DNA from: Faecalispora sporosphaeroides DSM 1294
GTDB lineage: Bacteria; Bacillota; Clostridia; Oscillospirales; Acutalibacteraceae
Assembly: GCA_000383295.1 (NCBI GenBank)
Contig: KB911067.1
Location: 434,001-498,000 of the forward strand
Length of the DNA stretch: 64,000 bases
Direction of reading: 5' to 3'
Position numbers and translations under genes: made by a program. This document shows, piece by piece, positions 1 through 9,377 of the stretch. The notes under the pieces were generated by a model that worked only from the letters and a program-made list of their open reading frames with translations, did not search any database and was not told the origin of the DNA. Numbering within the stretch: the stretch's first letter is position 1; each line of letters starts with the position of its first letter.

Positions 1-678
1 GCAGCGGCACTCCATCGCCATCGCCAGCTCATAAGCCCGGCGGAACGACGACACAAACAGCGGAATCAGAATCGGGATCAGCGCCTTGGCCCGCTGAATG
101 GCCCCGCCGCTCTCCATATCGGCCCCGCGCGCCTTCTGCGCGCTCATAATTTTATCGGTTTCCTCCAGCAGCGTCGGCACAAAGCGAAGCGCGATCGTCA
201 TCATCATCGCAATCTCGTGCACCTTCACGTGAAAGACCTTCAGCGGCTTCATAATGCGCTCGAGCGCGTCGGTCAAATCGGTCGGGGACGTGGTGAACGT
301 CAGCACCGAGCTGAACAGAATCAAACTGATAATGCGCACCGCGATAAATATGCAGTTGATCACACCGCCGGTACGAATGGTTAAAAAGCCCCACTGCACC
401 AGAATATCGCCGCTGCCATAAAAGAGGTTCAGCACCGACGTAAGCGCCACCACAATGATGACGGCCTTGAGGCTTTTGAGATACTGGCGCACCGAAATGC
501 CCGAAAGCAGCATAGCGCACAGCACCATTCCCACCATCAGCAGCATGGCGGGCAGATTATTCGCAATAAAAATGAAAATGATAAAGACAAAGGTCAGTAC
601 GATTTTGACGCGGGCATCCATGCGGTGAACAAGGGATTTCCCCGGAAAATACTGGCCGAGCGTAATGTCCCGGATCAT
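1..678 (-). CDS. ecfT: Energy-coupling factor transporter transmembrane protein EcfT (partial, runs off left edge)
   Basis: Membrane scaffold of an ECF-type vitamin/micronutrient importer; it couples two EcfA ATPases to interchangeable S-components. The first 226 codons are visible from the ATG at 678; the 3' end lies outside the window. The translation starts MIRDITLGQYFPGKS, has several hydrophobic segments (for example around FVFIIFIFIANNL) and carries the family's cytoplasmic coupling motif near the visible end (RRAYELAMAMECR, the Ala-Arg-Gly-like coupling helix region). It overlaps the ecfA2 stop by 4 bp (ATGA), so the two are translationally coupled. The order ecfA1-ecfA2-ecfT is the usual group II arrangement, in which one module serves several S-components; bioY in this window is a plausible client. 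Confidence 0.93.
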   Translation of the reverse strand, partial: MIRDITLGQYFPGKSLVHRMDARVKIVLTFVFIIFIFIANNLPAMLLMVGMVLCAMLLSGISVRQYLKSLKAVIIVVALTSVLNLFYGSGDILVQWGFLTIRTGGVINCIFIAVRIISLILFSSVLTFTTSPTDLTDALERIMKPLKVFHVKVHEIAMMMTIALRFVPTLLEETDKIMSAQKARGADMESGGAIQRAKALIPILIPLFVSSFRRAYELAMAMECRC

Positions 679-1541
679 CGCACGCACCCCCTTTTCCGCA
701 GCAGCGGCAGCAAGTCGCGCAGCGCCTCGTCCACCGTGAGTGCGCCCTCGCTCACAGGGTAGCCCTTGGCGCGCAGCAGACTCATGATTTTTGTGATCTG
801 CGGCACGCGCAGGCCCATGTGTTCAAGCTCGCTGCGGCGCGAAAACACCTGCTGCACGGTGTCGAGCATCGCGGCCTTTCCGCGATTCATCACCAGCGCG
901 CGGTCCGCCACGCGGGCAATGTCCTCCATGCTGTGCGATACCAAAAGCACCGTGTTGCCGCGCTTTTGGTGATAGCTGCGGATCTGGTCGAGCAGTTGGT
1001 CTCGTCCCTGCGGATCCAGCCCCGCGGCGGGCTCATCCAGAATCAGCACCTCGGGGTCCATGGCGACCACACCGGCAATCGCCGCGCGGCGCTTCTCGCC
1101 GCCCGAAAGCTCAAACGGCGATTTTTCCAGCAGCTCCGGTCTCAGGCCGACGAACTCCGCCGCGCCGAGCGCGCGCTCCTTGATCTCTTCCTCCGAAAGC
1201 CCCATGTTGCGCGGGCCAAAGCAAATGTCGCGAAACACGGTTTCTTCAAACAGCTGGTATTCGGGGTACTGGAACACCAGCCCCACCTGAAAACGCACCG
1301 CGCGGATTTTCTTGGGCTCTGCCCAGATGTCGTTCCCGTTTAACAACACCTGTCCCGAGGTCGGCCGCATCAGACCGTTGAGCTGCTGAATCAGCGTGGA
1401 TTTTCCCGAGCCGGTGTGGCCGATCACGCCCAAAAATTCGCCCCGACGGATCGAAATGCTCACGTTGTCCACCGCAACCTGCTCCAGTGGGGTGCCCACA
1501 CCGTACCGGTATGTTAACTCTTTTGTCTCCAATATGACCAT
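675..1541 (-). CDS. ecfA2: Energy-coupling factor transporter ATP-binding protein EcfA2
   Basis: ATPase of the ECF importer, 288 residues. Walker A GHTGSGKST lies near residue 40, the ABC signature LSGGEKRR near 145 and Walker B with LILDEPAAGLDP near 165, followed by the H-loop VSHSMED. The open frame extends upstream to 1643, but the start is placed at the ATG at 1541 (MVILETKELTYRY): it has a GGAGGA ribosome site about 10 bases upstream and matches the family N-terminus, whereas the upstream extension resembles no family member. It lies 65 bp after ecfA1 and overlaps ecfT by 4 bp. EcfA1 and EcfA2 are expected to form the heterodimer. Confidence 0.94.
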   Translation of the reverse strand: MVILETKELTYRYGVGTPLEQVAVDNVSISIRRGEFLGVIGHTGSGKSTLIQQLNGLMRPTSGQVLLNGNDIWAEPKKIRAVRFQVGLVFQYPEYQLFEETVFRDICFGPRNMGLSEEEIKERALGAAEFVGLRPELLEKSPFELSGGEKRRAAIAGVVAMDPEVLILDEPAAGLDPQGRDQLLDQIRSYHQKRGNTVLLVSHSMEDIARVADRALVMNRGKAAMLDTVQQVFSRRSELEHMGLRVPQITKIMSLLRAKGYPVSEGALTVDEALRDLLPLLRKRGCVR

Positions 1542-1606
1542 GAAATATTGTTCCTCCGTTTCGCGGATCAACGAATCTTCTGCATCACTCTGCGGGTGCA
1601 GAAAGT

Positions 1607-2455
1607 TTATTCGTTCAGCAGCAGCTCCAGAGCGGCCACACATTCCTCTTCGTTCAAAACGCCCTCGGGCACGGTACAGCCGGCCTTGCCCAGCCGGTAC
1701 AGCAATTCCGTGGCCTGCGGTACATCCAGGCTGTGCTGCCGCAGCAGCTCCACATGAGAGAACACCTCGCGGGGCGCGCCCTCCAGCAGAATTTCGCCGC
1801 TGTCCATCACGATCACCCGGTCGGCCTGAACGGCCTCGTCCATATAGTGGGTAATAAGCACTACCGTGATGCCGTGTTCGCGGTTTAACCGGCGGATGGT
1901 CTCCATGACCTCCGTGCGGCCGCGGGGGTCGAGCATGGCGGTCGGCTCATCGAGCACGATGCAGTCCGGCTCCATGGCGATGATGCCCGCGATGGCGACG
2001 CGCTGCTTCTGCCCGCCGGAAAGCTTGTGCGCGGAGTGCGAAGCATATTCCGACATTCCCACAGTCTCAAGCGCCGCATCCACCCGCCGGCGGATTTCCG
2101 CCGGCGGAACGCCCAGATTTTCCGGTCCAAACGCCACATCCTCCTCCACAATGCTGGCCACCAGCTGATTGTCGGGATTTTGCAGCACCAGCCCCACGCG
2201 CCGGCGGATTTCGTATTTCAGGTTTTCGTCCATCGTGTCCATTTTATCCACATACACCCGTCCGCCGCTGGGCAGCAGCATGGCGTTAAAGTGCTTGGCC
2301 ATGGTGGATTTTCCCGAACCGTTATGCCCCAAAAGAGCGACGAACTCGCCCTTCCCGATTTCCATCGAAACGTCGCGCAGCACCTGCTGCGCCTGTTCCC
2401 CTTCTTCCGCCGCATCGTAAAAAAACGATACATGTTCCGCCTTGAGATATTCCAT
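1607..2455 (-). CDS. ecfA1: Energy-coupling factor transporter ATP-binding protein EcfA1
   Basis: First ATPase of the ECF importer, 282 residues from the ATG at 2455 ([18 protein letters not shown]) with a GGAG site 5 bases upstream. Walker [11 protein letters not shown]-loop QNPDNQ (typical of EcfA1), signature LSGGQKQR, and Walker [14 protein letters not shown] are all present, with the H-loop ITHYMDE. The in-frame extension upstream to 2674 runs through an intergenic repeat and is not coding. It heads the ecfA1-ecfA2-ecfT operon. Confidence 0.94.
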   Translation of the reverse strand: MEYLKAEHVSFFYDAAEEGEQAQQVLRDVSMEIGKGEFVALLGHNGSGKSTMAKHFNAMLLPSGGRVYVDKMDTMDENLKYEIRRRVGLVLQNPDNQLVASIVEEDVAFGPENLGVPPAEIRRRVDAALETVGMSEYASHSAHKLSGGQKQRVAIAGIIAMEPDCIVLDEPTAMLDPRGRTEVMETIRRLNREHGITVVLITHYMDEAVQADRVIVMDSGEILLEGAPREVFSHVELLRQHSLDVPQATELLYRLGKAGCTVPEGVLNEEECVAALELLLNE

Positions 2456-2590
2456 AGTCGCTCCATTTTCAAGAAGGATATGCCTTCTTTTCTTGCATCT
2501 CGCAATAGATTTCTTAGCTTGCCCCCCGTAACAGGGAAGATAGCTTCTTGTTCTGCCATGTGCAAAAGGTTTTTTTGCGGCCAACCGCAG

Positions 2591-2677
2591 GATTTCCGCT
2601 TGCGCGGGCTTGCCCCTCAGGCCGGGGCCGGCCCTTCCTTTCTTGCGAAAAGAAAGGAAGCAAAGATTCGCCAAAGG
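2591..2677. repeat. Interspersed intergenic repeat, copy A
   Basis: The stretch reads ttccgcttgcgcgggctt, then a cccctc..gccgggg hairpin, then a second hairpin cctttctt-gcgaa-aagaaagg, ending gcaaagattcgccaaa. The same order of blocks recurs at 22618-22729 and, shorter or diverged, at 13431-13475 and 60948-61010. The copy sits in the 473-bp gap (2456-2928) between ecfA1 and the methyltransferase. The rest of that gap holds no credible gene; a small hairpin (agaagg/ccttct) lies near 2470-2486. Confidence 0.6.
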
Positions 2678-2928
2678 ACACCTTTGGAATCCGCTTGTCT
2701 AACAGCCACTAACATTGCAAACGACAGCCTCCGGAAAGGCGCTCCATTGAAAATGCCCACTCGTCCAATCAGTGCAGAAAAGCAACTCTCCGCTTCCGTG
2801 CGGCAGCGATCATTTTCAGAGCGCTCTCGTTGGTTCGCAGAGGTGCGTTCGGCAGCTTGTCACAAGGTTGTTTCCGCGTGAGAACAGATAGTTTTCTCTG
2901 CTTGCCGTTCCGCGACGCATATGCAGGT

Positions 2929-3789
2929 TTAACCTGCCCAGATTGCGGTATTGCCGCAGGGCAGCACCAGACCGCTCTGCGTAACCGGAAGGCCGATTTC
3001 ATCCGCCGAAACGGAGCCGCCGAGCCTCGTCTGGAGCAGGGTTCCCAGCAAATAGGCCATCACCGAAGGGGACAGCCCCGTAGTGTACGAATTCAGTACG
3101 AAAAACAACGCGCCTTTTGAAAGCAGCGGCACACAGAGCTGCACCAGCGGATACAGCTGCTCCTCGAGCTTCCACACCTCGCCGCCCGGCCCGCGCCCGT
3201 AGGAGGGCGGATCCATAATAATGCCGTCGTAGGTGTTGCCTCGGCGCTGCTCGCGCTGCACAAATTTAACGCAGTCGTCCACCAGCCAGCGGACGGGCCT
3301 GTCCGAAAGGCCCGAAGCCGCCGCGTTCTCCCTGGCCCACGCCACCATGCCCTTAGAGGCGTCCACGTGGCACACCTCCGCCCCGGCCGAGGCGCATGCC
3401 AGCGTGGCCGCGCCCGTGTAGCCGAACAGATTCAGCACCTTCACCGGCCGGTTGGCCTCCCGGATTTTCTTCATGACAAAATCCCAGTTGACCGCCTGCT
3501 CGGGAAAAATGCCGGTGTGCTTAAAGCCCATGGTCTTGAGCTGAAACGTCAGCTCGCGGTATTTGATTTTCCACATGCCCGGCACCGTGCGGTATTCCTC
3601 CCAACGCCCGCCGCCCGTGTTCGAGCGCACGTAGCGCGCGTGGGCACGCTTCCACATCGGGTGCTCGCGCGGGGTCTTCCAAATGATCTGGGGGTCGGGG
3701 CGAATCAGAATCACCTCGCCCCAGCGCTCGAGCCGCTCCCCATCGGAAGCGTCGAGCAGTTCGTAATCGTTCCAGTCTGCAGCTCTCAA
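2929..3789 (-). CDS. Class I SAM-dependent methyltransferase (RlmI/RlmK-like, PF10672 type)
   Basis: A 286-residue Rossmann-fold methyltransferase. SAM motif I is VLNLFGYTGAATLACA near residue 120, the acidic motif II is CHVDASKG, and the catalytic motif IV is MDPPSYGRG near 190, the arrangement seen in 23S rRNA cytosine/guanine methyltransferases. The PUA-like N-terminal domain of full-length RlmI is absent, so the exact target base is unknown. The start is a TTG at 3789, supported by a GGAGG site 6 bases upstream; no ATG is suitably placed. It follows glmM by 12 bp and is probably co-transcribed with it. Confidence 0.82.
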   Translation of the reverse strand: MRAADWNDYELLDASDGERLERWGEVILIRPDPQIIWKTPREHPMWKRAHARYVRSNTGGGRWEEYRTVPGMWKIKYRELTFQLKTMGFKHTGIFPEQAVNWDFVMKKIREANRPVKVLNLFGYTGAATLACASAGAEVCHVDASKGMVAWARENAAASGLSDRPVRWLVDDCVKFVQREQRRGNTYDGIIMDPPSYGRGPGGEVWKLEEQLYPLVQLCVPLLSKGALFFVLNSYTTGLSPSVMAYLLGTLLQTRLGGSVSADEIGLPVTQSGLVLPCGNTAIWAG

Positions 3790-3801
3790 ATGAATCCTCC
3801 G

Positions 3802-5154
3802 TTATGCCAGGCGCTTGCGCACCACATCGGCTACCTCGTGCGCCAGCGCGCTGATTTCGTCGTGATCCTCGCCCTCGATCATCACGCGCAGCAGCGGCTC
3901 CGTCCCGGAGGGACGCACCACCACGCGGCCTTTGGTGCCCAATCGCGCCTTGGCGCGCTCAATCGCCTCGTTGACCTCGGCATCTGTGTAAAAGCGCAGC
4001 TTACCCTCTCGGCTGACGGTCACGTTGACCATCACCTGCGGGTAGCGGGCCATCAGCGTGGCCAAACTCGACAGATGCGCCCTGCGGCGATTGAGGATCG
4101 TCAGCAGCTGCACGCCGGTCATCTGACCGTCGCCCGTGGTGGCATGGTCGAGGAAAATGATATGCCCACTCTGCTCGCCGCCGAAGTTATAGCCCTCCTG
4201 CAGCATTTCTTCCAGCACGTAGCGGTCGCCCACCTTTGTGGCCGCAAACTTGATGCCGTTTTCTTCGCAGAAGCGGATAAAGCCCATGTTCGTCATGATC
4301 GTGCCAACCGCGGCGCTCTTCGCCAGGCGGCCCTGCGATTTCAGGTCGAGCGCGCAGATCGCCATGAGGAAGTCGCCGTCCACCAGCTGGCCCCGCTCAT
4401 CCACGGCAAGGCAGCGGTCGGCGTCGCCGTCGAACGCCAGGCCGGCGTCCATATGATTCGCTTTTACATATTCCATCAGCGTCTCCATATGGGTGGAGCC
4501 GCAGTTGTCGTTAATATTCACGCCGTTCGGCGTGTCCGAGAGCATGTGGCACTCTGCGCCCAGCTCGGTGAACAGCGTCTGCGCGGTCATTGCGGAGGAG
4601 CCGTTCGCGCAGTCCAGCGCAACGCGCAGACCTTTGAGCGCGCCCTCCGGCACCGTGCTCTTCACATGGTCGATATAATCCCGCAGCGCCTGGGGCGCGG
4701 CGGAAATCGAGCCGATCTCGCCGCCGGTGGGGAACTGGGGCTTCTCCTCGTGGTCGAGCACGATCGCCTCAATCTGCTCCTCAAGCGCGTCGGGCAGCTT
4801 ATAGCCGGTGCCGCTGAAAATCTTGATGCCGTTGAATTCGCAGGGATTGTGCGAAGCGGAGATCATCACGCCCGCGTCGGCCCCGTACCTCTTCACCAGA
4901 TAGGCCACTGCGGGGGTAGGCACCACGCCCAGGTGCACCACGTTCGCGCCGATGCTGCAAAGGCCCGCGGCCAGCGCGCTTTCGAGCATGTCGGAGGAAA
5001 TGCGCGTATCCTTTCCGATCAGGATTTTCGGGTGGCGCTTGCCGCCCTTGCCCAATACCATCGCCGCGGCGCGGCCGATATTCATCGCCAGTTCGCACGT
5101 TAAATCTGCGTTCGCGACGCCTCTGGCGCCGTCGGTTCCAAACAATCTTCCCAT
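3802..5154 (-). CDS. glmM: Phosphoglucosamine mutase GlmM
   Basis: Interconverts glucosamine-6-phosphate and glucosamine-1-phosphate on the way to UDP-GlcNAc and peptidoglycan. At 450 residues it has the usual length. The N-terminus MGRLFGTDGARGVAN is diagnostic; the phosphoserine loop SASHNP places the catalytic Ser near residue 101; the metal loop DGDADR and sugar loop GGEQSGH follow, and the phosphate-binding RPSGTEPLLR is near the C-terminus. A GGGAGA site precedes the ATG. It sits 86 bp after ruvB on the same strand. Confidence 0.97.
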   Translation of the reverse strand: MGRLFGTDGARGVANADLTCELAMNIGRAAAMVLGKGGKRHPKILIGKDTRISSDMLESALAAGLCSIGANVVHLGVVPTPAVAYLVKRYGADAGVMISASHNPCEFNGIKIFSGTGYKLPDALEEQIEAIVLDHEEKPQFPTGGEIGSISAAPQALRDYIDHVKSTVPEGALKGLRVALDCANGSSAMTAQTLFTELGAECHMLSDTPNGVNINDNCGSTHMETLMEYVKANHMDAGLAFDGDADRCLAVDERGQLVDGDFLMAICALDLKSQGRLAKSAAVGTIMTNMGFIRFCEENGIKFAATKVGDRYVLEEMLQEGYNFGGEQSGHIIFLDHATTGDGQMTGVQLLTILNRRRAHLSSLATLMARYPQVMVNVTVSREGKLRFYTDAEVNEAIERAKARLGTKGRVVVRPSGTEPLLRVMIEGEDHDEISALAHEVADVVRKRLA

Positions 5155-5240
5155 ATTTCGTCTCCCATCGATCCTTCAATCGTTTTTTAAAGTAATGCCA
5201 GATTCAAAAGGCAGATCAAAGTCGTAGTCATTGCCACGCA

Positions 5241-6299
5241 TTAAAACAGCTTTTGCTGCGCGCCCGCCACATCCTCGGGCGGGGTAAGGCCCAAATGCAA
5301 ATACGCCGACCGCGTCACACAGCGCCCGCGCGGCGTGCGGCTCAAAAAGCCGATCTGAATGAGATAGGGCTCATAAACATCCTCGAGCGTAACGGATTCC
5401 TCCCCGATGGCGGCGGCAAGCGTGTCGAGTCCCACCGGGCCGCCCCGGTAATACTCGATCATCGTGCGCAGCATGCGGCGGTCGTTCGCGTCAAGGCCGA
5501 TTTCGTCCACCTCGAGCCTCTCGAGCGCGCGCCGCGCCGCCCCCACCGTAATGACCCCGTCGCTGATCACCTGCGCGAAATCGCGCACGCGGCGCAGCAG
5601 GCGGTTCGCGATACGCGGCGTGCCGCGGGAACGCGACGCCAGCTCCAGAGCACCCTCCGGCTCAATGGGGATGCCGAGGATTCCGGCGCTGCGGGTGACG
5701 ATCTGCGCAAGCTCCTCCGCCGAATACAGCTCCAGCCGCAGCACCACGCCAAAGCGGTCGCGCAGCGGCGCCGAAAGCTGCCCGGCGCGCGTTGTCGCGC
5801 CCACGAGCGTAAACGGCGGCAGCGGCAGGTGGTAAGAAGCCGCCATCTGCCCCTTGCCGGTGATGATGTCGAGCGCGAAATCCTCCATCGCCGGGTACAA
5901 AATTTCTTCCACGCTGCGCGACAGGCGGTGAATCTCATCGATAAACAGCACGTCGCCGGGGGAAAGGTTCGTTAGAATCGCCGCCAGATCGCCCGGCTTC
6001 TCAATCGCCGGGCCGGAGGTGATGCGCACCCCCACGCCCATCTCGTTCGCGATGATGCCCGCGAGCGTCGTCTTGCCAAGGCCCGGCGGGCCGTACAGCA
6101 AAACATGGTCGAGCGTTTCTTTTCTCTGCTTGGCCGCTTCCATGAACACCGCAAGATTTTCCTTGACCTTTTGCTGGCCGATGTATTCCGAAAGCACGCG
6201 CGGGCGCAGGGGGTTCTCCACCTCTGCGTCCTCGGGATTATAGTCGGGGGCGACGACACGGTTTTCCAGATCAAGCTCGTTTTCAGCGGAAAATTCCAT
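5241..6299 (-). CDS. ruvB: Holliday junction branch migration ATPase RuvB
   Basis: AAA+ motor that drives branch migration with RuvA, 352 residues. The N-terminal [19 protein letters not shown], Walker [10 protein letters not shown], Walker B FIDEIHRL, sensor 1 GATTRAGQL and arginine-finger LRDRFGV are all visible, and the C-terminal winged helix contains GPVGLDTLA. It starts 3 bp after the ruvA stop, so ruvC-ruvA-ruvB form one tight operon. No frameshift or missing motif was noticed. Confidence 0.98.
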   Translation of the reverse strand: MEFSAENELDLENRVVAPDYNPEDAEVENPLRPRVLSEYIGQQKVKENLAVFMEAAKQRKETLDHVLLYGPPGLGKTTLAGIIANEMGVGVRITSGPAIEKPGDLAAILTNLSPGDVLFIDEIHRLSRSVEEILYPAMEDFALDIITGKGQMAASYHLPLPPFTLVGATTRAGQLSAPLRDRFGVVLRLELYSAEELAQIVTRSAGILGIPIEPEGALELASRSRGTPRIANRLLRRVRDFAQVISDGVITVGAARRALERLEVDEIGLDANDRRMLRTMIEYYRGGPVGLDTLAAAIGEESVTLEDVYEPYLIQIGFLSRTPRGRCVTRSAYLHLGLTPPEDVAGAQQKLF

Positions 6300-6302
6300 G
6301 TC

Positions 6303-6902
6303 CTATCGTCCCCCTCCCATCGATTTGAGCGACAGCCGGATCAGCTCCTCCACGGGGAGGGCGCTGTCGAACCGGCCGACGATCTGCGCGGCCTCGGTGG
6401 GCGACCAGCCCAGCACCGCCAGCGCGCTGACCGCACCGGCCGCGTTGCCCGCCGCGGGGTTCACCAGCGCCTCCCCGGCGGAGGCCGTCGCCACGCCCAT
6501 TTTTTTCACTTTGTCCTTGAGCTCCAGCGCGATGCGCTGCGCGAGCTTCGGGCCTACCCCGCTGGCGCGGGAAAGCGACTTGCTGTCGCCCGAGGCCACC
6601 GCGAGCGCGACCTGCTCCGGCGTCAGCTCCGACAAAATTGAAACGCCCACCTTCGCGCCCACGCCGCTGACAGAGGTGAGCATTTTAAAGCAGTTGAGCT
6701 CCGTCATCGTATAAAACCCGAACAAATCGAGCGCGTCCTCGCGCACGCTCAGATGCGTGAACAGACGAACCTTCTCGCCAATCTGCGGCAAAGAGCGCTG
6801 CGTGTTCATGGAGGTAAAACACTTAAAGCCCACGCCGCCGCACTCCACCACGGCAAGGTTTGGTTCCGCATGAATTAAGATGCCCGATACACTGTAAAAC
6901 AT
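6303..6902 (-). CDS. ruvA: Holliday junction branch migration DNA-binding protein RuvA
   Basis: Tetrameric protein that holds the four-way junction for RuvB. The 199-residue product has the three expected domains: an OB fold (MFYSVSGILIHAEPNLAVVE), the helix-hairpin-helix region with LTSVSGVGAKVG and SRASGVGPKLAQRI, and a short C-terminal domain (ALAVLGWSPTEAA) that contacts RuvB. It begins directly after the ruvC stop and ends 3 bp before ruvB. Confidence 0.97.
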   Translation of the reverse strand: MFYSVSGILIHAEPNLAVVECGGVGFKCFTSMNTQRSLPQIGEKVRLFTHLSVREDALDLFGFYTMTELNCFKMLTSVSGVGAKVGVSILSELTPEQVALAVASGDSKSLSRASGVGPKLAQRIALELKDKVKKMGVATASAGEALVNPAAGNAAGAVSALAVLGWSPTEAAQIVGRFDSALPVEELIRLSLKSMGGGR

Positions 6903-7412
6903 TTATCTGACTCCTCCCGACAGCATGGCGCGGCGCAAGGGCGAGCCCGCCGCCTGCCCATGGCAGATCGCCATTGCGAGCGCATCTGCGGTGTCGTCCG
7001 GCTTTGGCAGCTTTGTCAGGCACAAAAGCTTTCGCGTCATTTCCATCACCTGCGGCTTTTTCGCCTGCCCATAGCCCGTGACCGCCTGCTTTACCTGAAG
7101 CGGCGTGTATTCAAACACCGGCACTCCAGCCTTGCGCACTGCCAGCAGAATCACTCCGCGCGCCTCCGCAACGCCGATTGCGGTTGTTTTATTGTTCGTA
7201 AAATACAGCTTTTCTATCGAGACCGCGTCCGGCCGGTTGTGAGCCAGAACCGCGCACACCGAGTCGTAAATCGACACCAGGCGGTCTTCAAACACCTCGC
7301 CCGCCTGCGTTGTAATCGCGCCGTATTCCATCGGGCGGTATTTGCCCGAAAGCGCGCTCACCACGCCGTACCCCACAATTGCATATCCCGGGTCAATGCC
7401 CATGATTACCAT
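6903..7412 (-). CDS. ruvC: Crossover junction endodeoxyribonuclease RuvC
   Basis: Holliday junction resolvase, 169 residues. The acidic active site is intact: Asp in MGIDPGYAIVGYG, Glu in SIEKLYF, and the Asp pair in KPDDTADALAMAICH. The ATG at 7412 has a GGAG site 7 bases upstream; an internal ATG (MGIDPG) three codons later is a less likely start. It is the first gene of ruvCAB. Confidence 0.97.
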   Translation of the reverse strand: MVIMGIDPGYAIVGYGVVSALSGKYRPMEYGAITTQAGEVFEDRLVSIYDSVCAVLAHNRPDAVSIEKLYFTNNKTTAIGVAEARGVILLAVRKAGVPVFEYTPLQVKQAVTGYGQAKKPQVMEMTRKLLCLTKLPKPDDTADALAMAICHGQAAGSPLRRAMLSGGVR

Positions 7413-7997
7413 TTCACCGCTCCGCTCTGTTTTGTTCTATCCCCTGCTTCGGCAGGATATCATGAACCGCCGACCAGGCCCGCAAAAATCTCATCCCGAT
7501 CCGCAAACGCACAGCGAAAGCCCCCGCTTCCGCGAACGCCGTGAGGGGATGCTCTCACAAATTCTGAAGCCGGCCCTCAAAAGCACCTGCCAATAAAAGC
7601 AGGCATTCGGCGCACGGCCCCATGCCTTCCCTGCCGCACAAAGCGCTGCTTCGGCCTTGCTGCGCGGGAGTATGACGCCACAGGCGCTAGGCGCCGTCGG
7701 GATATTGGTCCATCTTATGGTATAATAGCCGTTTGCGGCTATTATACCATAAAACCCGGGCTGTGAAAAGCACAAAACAAGGTCGGGCGCCGAGCAAAAA
7801 AGCGCCGGCCCGACGGCGAACCGGGAGAAATCCGCCGCCGGTACCGGCACAAAAAGCGGGGTAGCCGCAATGAAGTCCCTTCACTTGAAAACCGTCGGGA
7901 TTTTAAGCCGCGATCCCCGCGGCGCGCCTTTCCGTCTCTTATTGACGAGAAACGGCAGAAAAGCGGCGGCCATGCCGGCTGCAGCCTTCCGTGCGCT
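7413..7997. other. 585-bp intergenic region, no credible gene
   Basis: Open frames here have no recognisable family or convincing ribosome site. The main structure is the perfect inverted repeat at 7715-7752 listed separately. A short GC-rich palindrome (ggcgctaggcgcc) lies at about 7683-7695. The region separates ruvC from the end of bioA and may hold a terminator for bioA, but no hairpin with a T-run was found close to the bioA stop. Confidence 0.5.
7715..7752. repeat. Perfect 17-bp inverted repeat with a TATAAT box in each arm
   Basis: Left arm ttatggtataatagccg (7715-7731), loop tttg, right arm cggctattataccataa (7736-7752). The arms match at all 17 positions. Each contains TATAAT in opposite orientation. 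No T-run follows on either side, so a plain intrinsic terminator is unlikely; it could be a protein-binding dyad, a bidirectional promoter element or a miniature mobile-element remnant. Confidence 0.7.
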
Positions 7998-9365
7998 TCA
8001 AATCCGACCCGTTCTGAAGCTTTTTGAGGATACTATGTCGTCCATTGCCGCCGCACAGCGCTCCACCGCGCAGTCGATCTGCTCTTCGGTGATGATCAGC
8101 GGCGGATTAAAATACAGCACATTTCCAAGTGGGCGCAGCAACAGCCCTCTCTTCAGGGCTTTCTGATATATCTGGTACCCCACGCGAAGCCCGGGGTCAA
8201 AGCCGGCTTTTGTGTTTTTATCCCGCACCAGCTCCACCGCGTGAATCAGGCCGATGTGACGAATTTCTCCCACATTCGGATGGTCCTTCAGCGCTTTGTT
8301 CAGCTTGCGGGTTAAGTATTCCGCCCGTCCGGCGGCGTTTTCCAAAATCGGCTCGGAGCGAAAAATCTCCTGCACCGCCAAAGCGGCGGCGCACCCCAGC
8401 GGATTGCCGCTGTAGGTATGGCTGTGCATAAAGGCTTTTCCTTCACTGTAATCCGCATAAAAAGCACGGTAGATTTCGTCTGTGGTCACGGTGATCGCCA
8501 TGGGCAGGTACCCGCCGGTCAGGCCCTTCGACATACACAGAATGTCTGGAGAAATCCCCGCGTGGTCACAGGCAAACATTTTGCCTGTGCGGCCAAAGCC
8601 GGTGGCAATTTCATCGGCGATCAGAAGAACGCCGTACCGGTCACAGAGCCCGCGCAGCTTTTTCAGGTAGAGGGGCGGGTAAATCCGCATGCCCGCACTC
8701 CCCTGCAGCAAGGGCTCCACAATGATGGCGCAGGTCTCTGCAGCATACCGCTCAAACGCCCGCTCCGCATGCGAAAAGCACTCGCAGGCACAGGTGTCCC
8801 GGCATTTGCCGCAGGGGCACCGAAAGCAGTCCGGCGCCTGAATACGGACGGTATCCATCAGCATCGGGCGGTAGAGCCTGGCATAAAGGTCGAGCGTGCC
8901 TACGGAAAGGGCGCCCAAGGTTTCGCCGTGGTATCCTTCCGAAAGGCACATAAAACGGGTTTTCTCCGGGTGCCCGGTCTGGTTCTGATACTGAAACGCC
9001 ATTTTGAGGGAGCACTCCACCGCCGCGGAGCCATTGTCTGAAAAATTGAATTTTGTCAGCCCTGCGGGCAGAATCTCCGCCAGCTGTTCGCATAGGCGGA
9101 TCGCTCCTTCGTGCGTGAAGTTGGCGAAGATCACATGCTCCAGCCGGCCGAGCTGGGCCTTGATCCCCTCGTTGATGCGGGGATTACAGTGGCCCAGCAG
9201 ATTGCACCACCAGGAGCTGACAATGTCGATATACTCCTTTCCGTCCTCCCCGTACAGGTACACGCCCTCGCCGCGGTCAATCACAATCGGCGGCAGCGTT
9301 TCGTAATCCTTCATCTGCGAACAGGGATGCCAAATATATTGTAAATCCTTTTGCACCAAACTCAT
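7998..9365 (-). CDS. bioA: Adenosylmethionine-8-amino-7-oxononanoate aminotransferase BioA
   Basis: PLP enzyme that transfers an amino group from SAM to KAPA to give DAPA in biotin synthesis. The 455-residue product starts MSLVQKDLQYIWHPCSQMKDYE, a BioA hallmark, with a GGAGA site. The PLP-binding aspartate segment is LLIADEIATGFGRTG and the Schiff-base lysine lies in CMSKGLTGGYLPM. It is the third gene of the bioY-bioD-bioA operon, 12 bp after bioD. A Cys-rich insert (FRCPCGKCRDTCACEC, near residue 190) is seen in some clostridial homologues. Confidence 0.95.
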   Translation of the reverse strand: MSLVQKDLQYIWHPCSQMKDYETLPPIVIDRGEGVYLYGEDGKEYIDIVSSWWCNLLGHCNPRINEGIKAQLGRLEHVIFANFTHEGAIRLCEQLAEILPAGLTKFNFSDNGSAAVECSLKMAFQYQNQTGHPEKTRFMCLSEGYHGETLGALSVGTLDLYARLYRPMLMDTVRIQAPDCFRCPCGKCRDTCACECFSHAERAFERYAAETCAIIVEPLLQGSAGMRIYPPLYLKKLRGLCDRYGVLLIADEIATGFGRTGKMFACDHAGISPDILCMSKGLTGGYLPMAITVTTDEIYRAFYADYSEGKAFMHSHTYSGNPLGCAAALAVQEIFRSEPILENAAGRAEYLTRKLNKALKDHPNVGEIRHIGLIHAVELVRDKNTKAGFDPGLRVGYQIYQKALKRGLLLRPLGNVLYFNPPLIITEEQIDCAVERCAAAMDDIVSSKSFRTGRI

Positions 9366-9377
9366 TTTCTTTCTCCT

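Noticed and set aside
3367-5103. 578-codon open frame on the plus strand opposite glmM
   Set aside because: Antisense shadow of glmM and part of the methyltransferase gene; composition is atypical and no ribosome site or domain was found.
7491-7850. 119-codon minus-strand frame between ruvC and bioA
   Set aside because: Biased composition, no ribosome site and it runs through the perfect inverted repeat; no family recognised.
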